This document shows, piece after piece, positions 8,107 to 16,067 of a stretch of DNA of 64,000 nucleotides; position 1 is the stretch's first letter, and each line of letters opens with the position of its first letter. The notes below the pieces were generated by a model. The model had not been told where the DNA came from, ran no database searches, and saw only the letters and a list, made by a program, of their open reading frames with translations. The DNA is from an uncultured Collinsella sp. (GTDB lineage Bacteria; Actinomycetota; Coriobacteriia; Coriobacteriales; Coriobacteriaceae), in NCBI GenBank assembly GCA_958436995.1, contig CAUBMI010000001.1:21644-85643 (forward strand), in the 5' to 3' direction. The position numbers and the translations under genes were made by a program.

Positions 8107-8220
8107 GTTTGTCCTCCGTCCATGTTGGTCGGGGCGGCCGCGATTGCGCCGTCGTCCGCGGGGCCCGCCCCGCCCCTGTTGCGCTAATCTTAAGCCTGCC
8201 AACCCCGTCGAAAGGACACC

Positions 8221-9039
8221 ATGCCTCAGACTTACACTTTCGCCTCGTGGAACGTCAACGGCCTGCGCGCCGTGCTCAAAAAGGACCCGAGCTTTATCCA
8301 GATTGCGCAAGAACTCGACGTCAATATCCTGGCGCTGCAAGAGACCAAGCTGCAAGAAGGCCAGGTCGATATTGACCTGCCCGGCTATCACCAAACCTGG
8401 AGCTACGCCGAGCGTAAAGGCTATTCGGGCACTGCGGTCTTTAGCCGCCAGGAACCGCTGCGCGTGCTGCACGCCGATGCGCTGCTGCCCTACGCCGGCG
8501 AGGGTGAGGCAGCTGAGCTCGTTGCCCAAGCCGCGACCGAGGGCCGTGTCTGCGCGCTGGAGTTCGACAAATTCTGGTTTGTCGACGTCTATACGCCCAA
8601 CGCCCAAAATGAGCTCGCGCGCATCGATGTGCGCATGGCCTGGGACGATGCCTACCGCGGCTTTTTGAACGCACTCGAGCGCGAGACCGGCAAACCCGTC
8701 GTGACCTGCGGCGACTTTAACGTGGCGCACGAGGAAATCGACCTTAAGAACCCCAAGTCCAACCGCGGCAACGCCGGCTTTTCGGACGAAGAACGCGGCA
8801 AGTTTACCGAGCTGCTCAACGCCGGCTTTACCGATACCTGGCGCACGGCAAACCCCGACGTCGAGGGCGTCTACAGCTGGTGGAGCTATCGCTTTAATGC
8901 CCGCAAAAACAACGCAGGCTGGCGCATCGACTACTTCCTGGTAAGCGACGCAATCGCCGACAACGTACGCGACACCGGCATCCGCGGCGACATCTTCGGC
9001 AGCGACCACTGCCCCGTCACCCTTACGTTGGAGCTCTAA
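8221..9039 (+). CDS. xthA: Exodeoxyribonuclease III / AP endonuclease
   Basis: The 272-residue protein belongs to the exonuclease III branch of the EEP phosphatase/nuclease fold and repairs abasic sites. Seen motifs in order: SWNVNGLRA, LQETK (metal-binding Glu), CGDFNVAHEEIDLKNPK (catalytic Asp/Asn), YSWWSYRFNARKNNAGWRIDY and the C-terminal SDHCPV (catalytic Asp-His). GAAAGGA lies 5 nt before the ATG. Monocistronic, followed by an imperfect terminator at 9179-9208. Confidence 0.96.
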   Translation: MPQTYTFASWNVNGLRAVLKKDPSFIQIAQELDVNILALQETKLQEGQVDIDLPGYHQTWSYAERKGYSGTAVFSRQEPLRVLHADALLPYAGEGEAAELVAQAATEGRVCALEFDKFWFVDVYTPNAQNELARIDVRMAWDDAYRGFLNALERETGKPVVTCGDFNVAHEEIDLKNPKSNRGNAGFSDEERGKFTELLNAGFTDTWRTANPDVEGVYSWWSYRFNARKNNAGWRIDYFLVSDAIADNVRDTGIRGDIFGSDHCPVTLTLEL

Positions 9040-9053
9040 CTCCAGCTGCCCCC

Positions 9054-9331
9054 GGAGACGAAGGAAAACGGATCATTTTGGGCCTCGTGGGGGTATCCGC
9101 GTGACCCATCCGCCACGAAACACGCTCATCTACTACGTTTAAGCCACTACCCTCGACCACAGTGAACAACGCAAAAAGAAAACCGCAGGTAGAAAGCCTA
9201 CGGTTTTTCATAAAACACGGTTGTGGTTGGGGGTGTCGGGCCAAACGTAGTAGATAGACCGATTTCGTGGCGGGCGGGTTCAGCTGATTCCCTGGGAACG
9301 TCTGGAGGCGAAAGAAAACGGATCAATTTGG
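9054..9331. repeat. Two copies of a modular repeat in inverted arrangement
   Basis: ATCTACTACGTTT (9128-9140) is inverted as AAACGTAGTAGAT (9243-9255), each followed on its inner side by CCGCCACGAAA or its complement. A second module, GGAGRCGAARGAAAACGGAT (from 9054 and from 9304), is present in direct orientation. The two copies therefore share two modules but with one flipped relative to the other. Short frames here look like chance. Confidence 0.75.
9179..9208 (+). terminator. Terminator of xthA
   Basis: AACCGCAGGT and AGCCTACGGTT form a stem with one mismatch, followed by T residues; it lies between the two repeat copies, 140 bp past the xthA stop. Confidence 0.55.
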
Positions 9332-9361
9332 CTCTCCGAGGGCCACGATGCCCGTCGTATC

Positions 9362-9526
9362 AGCCGGCTATTTCAAAACTATGCCGGTTTACGGGGCTGA
9401 ATCGCGAACCCCCAACCATACGCAATTCCGAAATAATAAAACCGCAGGTAAACGGCTTGCTCTATTTCAAAAATAGCCGGCATGGTCTGCTTGTGCCAAT
9501 CTGGCCCCGTAAACCGGCATAGTTTT
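9362..9526. repeat. 165-bp inverted-repeat element
   Basis: A perfect 23-bp inverted repeat (9375-9397 and 9504-9526) encloses about 106 bp. A further pair overlaps it: GCCGGCTATTT at 9363-9373 against AAATAGCCGGC at 9471-9481. The element sits just downstream of the ECF S-component gene (stop at 9574, minus strand) and could end its transcript. Confidence 0.8.
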
Positions 9527-9573
9527 AAAATGGCACTTCGGCAGTATTGATTCCCGCCCCGGCGCAACCAGCC

Positions 9574-10287
9574 CTACAGTCCGTACTTCACGACGACTCG
9601 GTTGATGCGGCGACACCAAGGCTTGTACAGGGCGACCAAAAACACGCAGGTCGCAAGGCCGTGCGTGATATCGAACGGTACGGCGGTGGCAAGACGCGCC
9701 ATGGCACCCGCCCACGTGAGCGGTTGAACAAAACCGATAATGTCGTAGGCGTTGATCACAACGCCGTACAGCAAACCCGAAGCAAAGCCGTAGGTCAGCA
9801 GCGCCGGCATACGCACGGTGCCATCGGCGCGATCAAAAGCGCCGGCATGCGCCAGCGCACCGCCAACGTATCCCACGAGCCCCCAGGCATACATCTGCCA
9901 CGGCGTCCACATGCCCTGTCCAAAAAAGAAATTGCTGGTCAGCGCCGCCAGCGCGCCAACCATAAAACCATTGCGGCGACCAAGCGTCGCCCCCGCGATA
10001 ATGGCGATGGCACTCACGGGTTTAAAGTCGGGAATGGGGCCAAACAAGATGCGCCCCGCCGCGGCCAACGCCGCCAGAACCAGCGTTGGCATAATCTGGC
10101 GCAGGCCCGGTCGCGACGCCTCGTAGCCTGCAAAGAACAGCGCAAGCACCAGCGCCACCACGACAAGCATGGCGAGCGCCGCCTGCTCAACGCCCGCCAG
10201 CAACGCCGCAGCCATCACGGCTGGCACCGCCAGCAGCAGCGGTATCTCCAGTTTTGCGAGTAGGCGCACGATGCGATAATCCGCCAT
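9574..10287 (-). CDS. ECF transporter substrate-binding (S) component
   Basis: The 237-residue hydrophobic protein has about six membrane segments and the Gly/Ala-rich build of ECF S components. The stretch GPIPDFKPVSAIAIIAGATL, followed by GRRNGFMVGALAALTSNFFFGQGMW in pieces, resembles S components predicted to bind cobalamin or related cofactors (CbrT-like), but the substrate is not settled by sequence. It is the last gene of the T-A1A2-S operon, starting 4 nt after the ATPase stop, so it is expected to dock on the co-encoded energizing module. The start is the ATG at 10287 (MADYRIVRLL). Confidence 0.8.
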   Translation of the reverse strand: MADYRIVRLLAKLEIPLLLAVPAVMAAALLAGVEQAALAMLVVVALVLALFFAGYEASRPGLRQIMPTLVLAALAAAGRILFGPIPDFKPVSAIAIIAGATLGRRNGFMVGALAALTSNFFFGQGMWTPWQMYAWGLVGYVGGALAHAGAFDRADGTVRMPALLTYGFASGLLYGVVINAYDIIGFVQPLTWAGAMARLATAVPFDITHGLATCVFLVALYKPWCRRINRVVVKYGL

Positions 10288-10291
10288 CCCA

Positions 10292-11935
10292 TCACGCCCT
10301 ATAAAACACGTTGTCGGCAAAGAAGTCGGCCGGCGGCTCCATGCAGGCAATCTCGCCATCGAACATCATGGCGATGTCGTCGGCGACCTGCTCAGCAAAG
10401 TCCAAATCGTGCGTAGCCATGATGACGGTGCCGCCAGCCTTCGCATGGTCACGCAGGGCGCGGGCGATGATGCGGCGGCTCTCCAGGTCCAAGCCCTTCG
10501 TGGGCTCGTCAAGCAGCAGCAGCTCGGGGCCAATCAGCAGCAGCTTTGCCAGCGCGAGCAGCTGGCGCTGTCCGCCCGAGAGGTCGTAGGGGTGACGCGT
10601 CTCCAGGCCGTCCAATCCCAGTTGCGCCGCACGCTCCCGCGCCAAGTTCTCGTCATATCCGCAGGTCGAGGCCCATTCCATCAGCTCATCGCGAACCGTC
10701 TCGGCAACCAGCAATGCTTTGGGATTCTGAGGCAGCAGCGCCGCCGAGGCCGCTCCGCGCACCATGCGGCCGCGCTGCAGCTTGGCGGTCTTCGCCAGCA
10801 CCGAGAGCATCGTCGACTTACCGCATCCGTTGCCGCCCACGATCGCATGCACCGCACCGGCCGAAAACGCCACGTCGAGCCCGCGCAGCACCCAACCGCC
10901 CGCGCGATCGTAGCGAAACCAGCTCCCTGCCAGGGTGGTAGCCGACCCGCCGTGCATTTTTTGGAGTATTCTGCTCCCATCCGTGCGCGGGAAGGCTTCC
11001 GAGCCGTTCTCGAGCGACGTTTGCGCCACAAATTCGGACGATTTGTCCAATTCCGAACTTTTTTTCGCGCTCGATACGTCCCCGGGCGGCTCCAGAGAGC
11101 CCAAATTGTCCTCACGCCTGCTGAATACTCCGTTTTTTGCACATCGGACGGCACCCCACCCCAACATGTCGTCGGAAAACAACGATTCTCGGCGTCCCAA
11201 AGAAGCCATATCCGCCACCTCGCGCACGCGACCGTCCTCAATCCGGTACGCGCACGTCGCATACTCGAGCATTGGGCGCGGTTGATGCGTAGCCACAACA
11301 ACCGTGCAGCCCAACTCACGGTTCACGCGAAACAGCGCGTGCAGAAAATTCTTCTCGGCAACGGGATCGAGCTGAGACGTGGGCTCGTCGAGTAGCAGCA
11401 CACGCGGACGCAGCGCCAGGACGGCGGCAAGCGACAGCAGCTGCTTGCGGCCGCCCGAAAGCGTGTCAGTATCGCGATGAAGCCAGTCCTCCAGACCAAA
11501 GAAATAGCTGGTCTCAGCTACGCGACGGCGCATCTCATCACGTGCTAGCCCCAAGTTTTCCAGGCCAAACGCCATCTCGTGCCACACGGTTTCGCACACG
11601 ATCTGGTTCTCGGGATCCTGGAACACATAGCCCACGCGCTCCGCCGATGCCCGCACGTCCATGTCGGCAACGTTCTCGCCCAGCACGCGCGCATCACCAG
11701 TGCGCTCGCCCGCCGGCGCGATCTCGGGCTTGAGCAGCGACAGCAGCGTCGACTTGCCCGAACCGGTACCGCCAACAAGCAGCGCAAATGCACCTTGGGG
11801 AACACGCCAATCAAGCCCCTCGAGCACCGGTGCCTCGGCCCCGGGATAGGCAAAACTAAGGCCCTGCACCTCAATCGCCGGAATATCCGGGCCGCACGCC
11901 GCGCCCGACACCGGGCCCCTATCCAACCGAGCCAT
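10292..11935 (-). CDS. ECF transporter ATPase, two fused ABC domains
   Basis: The 547-residue protein fuses EcfA1-like and EcfA2-like subunits. Domain 1 (about 20-240): Walker A GGTGSGKST, Q-loop VFQDPENQ, signature LSGGRKQ, Walker B LLLDEPTSQLD, switch THQ. Domain 2 (about 335-540): GGNGCGKST, LLPQNPKAL, LSGGQRQ, LLLDEPTKGLD, THD. Both sites look intact. The linker (about 265-327) is encoded by a 189-bp element with inverted ends (10953-11141) that reads in frame and is polar and low in predicted structure. The start ATG overlaps the stop of the T-component gene (TGATG). The protein would power uptake by the adjacent S component and possibly others. Confidence 0.93.
   Translation of the reverse strand: MARLDRGPVSGAACGPDIPAIEVQGLSFAYPGAEAPVLEGLDWRVPQGAFALLVGGTGSGKSTLLSLLKPEIAPAGERTGDARVLGENVADMDVRASAERVGYVFQDPENQIVCETVWHEMAFGLENLGLARDEMRRRVAETSYFFGLEDWLHRDTDTLSGGRKQLLSLAAVLALRPRVLLLDEPTSQLDPVAEKNFLHALFRVNRELGCTVVVATHQPRPMLEYATCAYRIEDGRVREVADMASLGRRESLFSDDMLGWGAVRCAKNGVFSRREDNLGSLEPPGDVSSAKKSSELDKSSEFVAQTSLENGSEAFPRTDGSRILQKMHGGSATTLAGSWFRYDRAGGWVLRGLDVAFSAGAVHAIVGGNGCGKSTMLSVLAKTAKLQRGRMVRGAASAALLPQNPKALLVAETVRDELMEWASTCGYDENLARERAAQLGLDGLETRHPYDLSGGQRQLLALAKLLLIGPELLLLDEPTKGLDLESRRIIARALRDHAKAGGTVIMATHDLDFAEQVADDIAMMFDGEIACMEPPADFFADNVFYRA
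10953..11141. mobile_element. 189-bp palindrome-ended element inserted in frame in the ABC linker
   Basis: The left end TGCATTTTTTGGAGTATTC (10953-10971) and the complement of the right end, TGCAAAAAACGGAGTATTC (11123-11141), match at TGCA and GGAGTATTC. The length is 63 codons, with no stop in the host frame; the peptide runs from AKNGVFSRRED to GSRILQKM. Position exactly between two ABC domains, where length is tolerated, fits an insertion like Rickettsia palindromic elements. No transposase is present. Confidence 0.65.
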
Positions 11936-12822
11936 CAGCCAAACCTTTTCTCATCAATCGCGTGCGACGCGCAAGGCAGCATCATCCAGGCAGCGTACAC
12001 GACATAGCCCAGCCACGGCGCCGGCACCGAGAGCTGCGGATAAAACGAATACTGCGTTGTCGCGGTCCATGCCACCGCCACCGCGGCGGCACCAAACACC
12101 GCAAGCCCAGCCAGCGCGGCAACGTCGCTGCGCCCCAGTCGATACCGCGCATACGTCGTACGACGCGTCGCGGCACCCCACCCGCGCGAGCGCATCGCGT
12201 CCGCGCGCTCCAGCGAATCTTCCATGCCCCAGCCCATCAACACACTCGATGCCCGCAAACGCGAACGCACGGGGTCGGCCGGCGCGCGGCCCGGCACATC
12301 AATCGCATCCTGCACCGCCAGCACCGTACGACAGCGGCGTAAAAACTGCGGGATAAGCCTCATGCACATCGAGATCATGAGCGCAATCACCGGCGCGGCA
12401 TTGCCCAGCAGCGCGAGTACCTTGTCGTATTCGAGCATCGATGCCGCCGCCTCAAACCACAGCATGCTCGCCACAAACAGCCCGCCCATGCACAGGCCGT
12501 ATACCATGCTCTCCAGATACACCGCGCGCATGCCAATACGGAACAGCTCCGTCGAGCCCGAGGCGCTAAACAGAGGATTGACCAGCGCGATAATCAAAAT
12601 CACCGGCAGCTGCCAGCGAAGCGCCCCCAACGTGCGGGCAGCCCCACGCGTCGCAAATCCATACGCCAGCCCGCCCGCAAGTGACAGCGCAATCAGTACC
12701 GGCTGCATCGAGAACATAGTGAGCCCCAGCGTCAGCGCTATATAGAGTGCCGGCACAGCCGGATGCGACATCGAGAATGCCGCGACGGGCTCGCCGCCAA
12801 ACTCCTCTCGTATGTTGTCCAC
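11935..12822 (-). CDS. ecfT: ECF transporter transmembrane (T) component
   Basis: The 295-residue protein is predicted to have several membrane helices and the cytoplasmic coupling motif MEDSLERADAMRSRGWG, the Ala-Arg-Gly type motif by which EcfT contacts the ATPases. The proposed start is a GTG at 12822 (MDNIREEFGGEP), preceded by a G-rich run; the frame is open upstream to 12993 but those residues are Arg-rich and unlike the family, and an internal ATG (MSHPAVPALYIAL) is another option. First gene of the T-A-S operon, divergent from glmU. Its stop overlaps the ATPase start. Confidence 0.85.
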   Translation of the reverse strand: MDNIREEFGGEPVAAFSMSHPAVPALYIALTLGLTMFSMQPVLIALSLAGGLAYGFATRGAARTLGALRWQLPVILIIALVNPLFSASGSTELFRIGMRAVYLESMVYGLCMGGLFVASMLWFEAAASMLEYDKVLALLGNAAPVIALMISMCMRLIPQFLRRCRTVLAVQDAIDVPGRAPADPVRSRLRASSVLMGWGMEDSLERADAMRSRGWGAATRRTTYARYRLGRSDVAALAGLAVFGAAAVAVAWTATTQYSFYPQLSVPAPWLGYVVYAAWMMLPCASHAIDEKRFG

Positions 12823-13021
12823 GGGCACCCCCGTCCCCTCGCTCAAACAACAGCTCCGCAGCACCGCCAACGCCGCACGCACGCAGTGCAAACGCCACGC
12901 CGGCGGCGCAAGCCTCAACCGCCGCAAACCAATCGTTACGCGCTCGTCATATGCCTGCGGTATCATATTGCGCCGTGTATCGTTTCCAAACACACGTCTC
13001 TATAACGTAACAGGAGATCAC

Positions 13022-14434
13022 ATGGACGCAACCGCAATTATCCTCGCCGCTGGCGAGGGCACCCGCATGAAGTCGAACCACTGCAAGGTTTCGCACAAGA
13101 TCCTGGGCAAGCCCATGGTTCAGTGGATCGTCGACGCCACCATCAAGGCCGGCTGCAGCCGCGTCGTGGTCGTCATCGGCAGCCACGCCGACGAGATGCG
13201 CGCCCTTATCGACGGCGCCTACGCCAACAGCGCCACCAAGGTCGAGTGCGTCGAGCAGACCGAGCGCCTGGGCACCGGCCACGCCGTAAAGGTCGCGCTC
13301 GAGGCCTGCGGCATCACGCAAGGCCCCGTCGTCGTGCTCAACGGCGACCTGCCGCTCATCACCGCCGACACCGTCGCCAAGTTCGCACAGACCGTCGCCA
13401 CCGGCGAGCTCGCCTGCACCGTCATGACCATGACCCCGCCCGATCCTTTTGGCTACGGCCGCATCAAGCTGGGTGCCGATGGTCAGATCGAGCGCATCAT
13501 CGAGCAGAAGGACTGCACGCCCGAGCAGGCCGCCACGCTGCTGGAGTGCAACGCCGGCTGCTACGCCTTCGACGGCGCGCAGCTCGCCGCCCACATCAAC
13601 GAGATCGGCAACGACAACGCGCAGTCCGAGTACTATCTGCCCGACATGCTCGAAATCCTCAAGGGTCACGGCCAGGCAGCCTCCATCTTCCACTGCGACG
13701 ACTACCGCGACGGCCTGGGCGTCAACAGTCGTATCCAGCTCGCGCAGCTCACCGCCATCGCGCGCGACCGCATCAACGAGCACTGGATGGCAGAGGGCGT
13801 CACGTTCATCGACCCCACGCAGGCTTGGATCGGCCCCGACGCCACCATCGGCCGCGACACCGTCGTGTGGCCGCAGACGCACCTGATCGGCCACGTCACC
13901 GTGGGCGAGGAATGCCAGCTCGGCCCCAACAGCCGTCTCACCGACACCACCGTCGGCAGCGGCTGCACCATCGATGAGACCATCGCCATCGAGGCCGTCA
14001 TCGAGAACGGCGTCGACTGCGGCCCGCGCGCCTACCTGCGCCCGGGCACCCACATGCTCGACGGATCCAAGGCCGGCACGCACGTGGAGATCAAGAAGTC
14101 CACGATCGGCGAGGGCTCCAAAGTTCCGCACCTGTCCTACATCGGCGACACCACCATGGGCTCCGGCGTCAACGTGGGCGCGGGCTCCATCACCTGCAAC
14201 TACGACGGCGTCCACAAGCACAAGACCGTCATCGGCAAGGATGCCTTCATCGGTTCCGACACCATGATGGTCGCGCCCGCCCAGATTGGCGACGGTGCAC
14301 TCGTGGCCGCCGGCTCCGTCATCACCGAGCCGGTCCCGGCCGACGCACTCGGTCTGGGCCGCGCCCGCCAGGTAAATATTGAGGGCTGGGCCGCCGATTA
14401 TCGCCGCCGTCTGCACGAGGACGACGAGGTATAA
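13022..14434 (+). CDS. glmU: Bifunctional UDP-GlcNAc synthase GlmU
   Basis: The 470-residue enzyme acetylates glucosamine-1-phosphate and transfers UMP to give UDP-GlcNAc for peptidoglycan. The N-terminal pyrophosphorylase half shows LAAGEGTRMKS and VLNGDLPLI; the C-terminal half is a left-handed beta-helix of hexapeptide repeats with GSKAGTHVEIKKS and a YIGDTTMGSGVNVGAGSITC-type segment and ends in a polar tail. AGGAG precedes the ATG by 5 nt. First of the glmU-prs-pth series, each with its own spacing. Confidence 0.97.
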   Translation: MDATAIILAAGEGTRMKSNHCKVSHKILGKPMVQWIVDATIKAGCSRVVVVIGSHADEMRALIDGAYANSATKVECVEQTERLGTGHAVKVALEACGITQGPVVVLNGDLPLITADTVAKFAQTVATGELACTVMTMTPPDPFGYGRIKLGADGQIERIIEQKDCTPEQAATLLECNAGCYAFDGAQLAAHINEIGNDNAQSEYYLPDMLEILKGHGQAASIFHCDDYRDGLGVNSRIQLAQLTAIARDRINEHWMAEGVTFIDPTQAWIGPDATIGRDTVVWPQTHLIGHVTVGEECQLGPNSRLTDTTVGSGCTIDETIAIEAVIENGVDCGPRAYLRPGTHMLDGSKAGTHVEIKKSTIGEGSKVPHLSYIGDTTMGSGVNVGAGSITCNYDGVHKHKTVIGKDAFIGSDTMMVAPAQIGDGALVAAGSVITEPVPADALGLGRARQVNIEGWAADYRRRLHEDDEV

Positions 14435-14449
14435 CGTTTTATCAAGCAC

Positions 14450-14484
14450 AAAAGGAGCTGTTCCATGGGGACGGCTCCTTTTTT
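14450..14484 (+). terminator. Terminator of glmU
   Basis: GGAGC (14454-14458) pairs with GCTCC (14474-14478), extended by A/T pairs, and is followed by a T run. Confidence 0.7.
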
Positions 14485-14625
14485 CTATCGTGACCTGCGC
14501 GACCGGATGAGTGGTCGGTTCGTGTCCGTTGACGGTAAAGACGTTATCAGGACCCGATAAACCCCGCCGCGCGGTTACAATGCAACAAGGCATCTATATG
14601 GCATTCGATATAAAGGAGAAGGGTA

Positions 14626-15612
14626 ATGCCGATTAATGATCCCGAGAAGTCGGAGAATATGCGCAAGTCCATCCGCGTGTATTCCGGTTCCTCCAACCGT
14701 CCCCTCGCTCAGAAGATCGCTGAGTACCTTGGGGTCGAGCTTTCGGGCCTTACGCTAAAGCAGTTCGCCAATGGTGAGATTTACGCCCGCTACGACGAGA
14801 CTGTCCGCGGCGCCGACGTCTTCCTGATTCAGTCCGTGGCCGGCGGCAACGTCAACGACATGCTCATGGAGCTGCTCATCGCCACCGACGCTGCCAAGCG
14901 TGCATCCGCCCGCTCCATCACCGCCGTTATCACCCACTACGGCTATGCCCGCCAGGACCGCAAGGCCGGCCCGCGCGAGCCCATCACCGCCCGCCTCGTC
15001 GCCAACCTGCTCGAGCGCGCCGGCGTCGACCGCATCATCACCCTCGACCTGCACCAGGGTCAGATCCAGGGCTTCTTTGATATCCCGGTCAACCACCTGT
15101 CCGCACTGCCGCTGTTTGGCCAGTACTACAACGCCATGAACTTCGACACCGACAACCTGGTTGTCGTCTCCCCCGACGTGGGTCGTGCCAAGGCCGCCAA
15201 GAAGCTGTCCGACATGCTCGGCTGCGACCTGGCCATCGCCCACAAGGGCCGTCCGCGCCACAACGCCGCCGAGGTCATGGGCATCATCGGTGACATCAAG
15301 GGCAAGACCTGCGTCATCAATGACGACATGATCGACACCGCTGGCACCCTGTGCGCCAACGTCAAGGAGCTCAAGGCTATGGGCGCTGGCGACATCTACG
15401 TCTGCGCCACCCACGGCATCTTCTCCGGTCCGGCCATCGAGCGCCTGAACGACGCCCCCATCGTCGAGTGCGTCGTCACCGACGCCATTCCCGTCGAGGT
15501 CGGCGGCAAGATCAAGACCATCTCGGTCGCCGAGGAGTTCGCTCAGGCCATCTCCGCCGTTTACCACGAGGAGCCCGTCTCCACGCTCGTCGGCGGCGAC
15601 TTCGCGCTGTAA
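14626..15612 (+). CDS. prs: Ribose-phosphate pyrophosphokinase (PRPP synthase)
   Basis: The 328-residue enzyme makes PRPP from ribose-5-phosphate and ATP for purine, pyrimidine, His and Trp synthesis. Motifs: FANGEIYARYDETVRGADVF, the metal-binding DLHQGQIQGFFDIPVNHL, the flexible loop VVVSPDVGRAKAAKK and the PRPP loop VINDDMIDTAGT. AAAGGAGAAGG lies 5 nt before the ATG; the protein has about 11 extra N-terminal residues, and a second ATG (MRKSIRVYSG) would remove them. The purine genes at 28-36 kb and 56-59 kb are users of its product. Confidence 0.97.
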   Translation: MPINDPEKSENMRKSIRVYSGSSNRPLAQKIAEYLGVELSGLTLKQFANGEIYARYDETVRGADVFLIQSVAGGNVNDMLMELLIATDAAKRASARSITAVITHYGYARQDRKAGPREPITARLVANLLERAGVDRIITLDLHQGQIQGFFDIPVNHLSALPLFGQYYNAMNFDTDNLVVVSPDVGRAKAAKKLSDMLGCDLAIAHKGRPRHNAAEVMGIIGDIKGKTCVINDDMIDTAGTLCANVKELKAMGAGDIYVCATHGIFSGPAIERLNDAPIVECVVTDAIPVEVGGKIKTISVAEEFAQAISAVYHEEPVSTLVGGDFAL

Positions 15613-15644
15613 TCCAACGCACATCGCATCATCTTTGATGTTTC

Positions 15645-15679
15645 AAAGGGGGTCGGAAGTTCGCTTCCGACCCCTTTTC
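15645..15679 (+). terminator. Terminator of prs
   Basis: AAAGGGGGTCGGAAG (15645-15659) pairs with CTTCCGACCCCTTTT (15664-15678), with a TTCG-containing loop. Confidence 0.93.
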
Positions 15680-15699
15680 TATTCCTCGCCAACCCGCCT

Positions 15700-15903
15700 T
15701 GGACAGTTAGTTCAAATTTGTATTTTTCTGAGCGCTCACACGGGTCACTTGATACGCCAAAAGCCCTCTTGTCGGCATAATATTGGCCAATCTCTCTTCT
15801 AGCGGACGTCTTCACTATGTCATTTGCTCCATTTTGCCCACTGAACCCTTCAGTAATGGCAAAATGCCCCGGTCGTTTTATACAAATCTGAACTAACTGT
15901 CCA
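15700..15903. mobile_element. 204-bp element with terminal inverted repeats, copy 1
   Basis: It starts TGGACAGTTAGTTCAAATTT and ends with the near-complement (ATACAAATCTGAACTAACTG plus TCCA), giving ends of about 24 bp. The minus strand keeps one frame open through all 68 codons (GQLVQICIK to YKFELTV). No transposase and no clear target duplication are visible. Partner of the copy at 17229-17432. Confidence 0.75.
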
Positions 15904-16067
15904 GCACCCATCTCGGTCCATACCTTCAAGGCCAAACCAGCGCCCCGCGCTCCGTTTTTCAAGGCCCCTCGCACAATCGCGCTACCGTCCGCGGCACACG
16001 ACGCTCCTTTGAGCGAAAAGAACGGCACAGCCATATCATTTCGCCAACGGCTGAGTACCTTATAGCT

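Noticed and set aside
8107..9009. Upstream extension of the sirtuin frame
   Set aside because: It runs antisense through xthA; the GGAGG-preceded ATG at 8106 matches the family start.
9023..9522. Small proteins on either strand in the repeat mosaic
   Set aside because: Both frames run through shared repeat modules and lack ribosome binding sites; similarity between them follows from the repeats.
12947..14593. Open frame opposite glmU
   Set aside because: Antisense to a fully conserved enzyme; composition is Asp/Gly/Ala/Val-rich as expected for a shadow.
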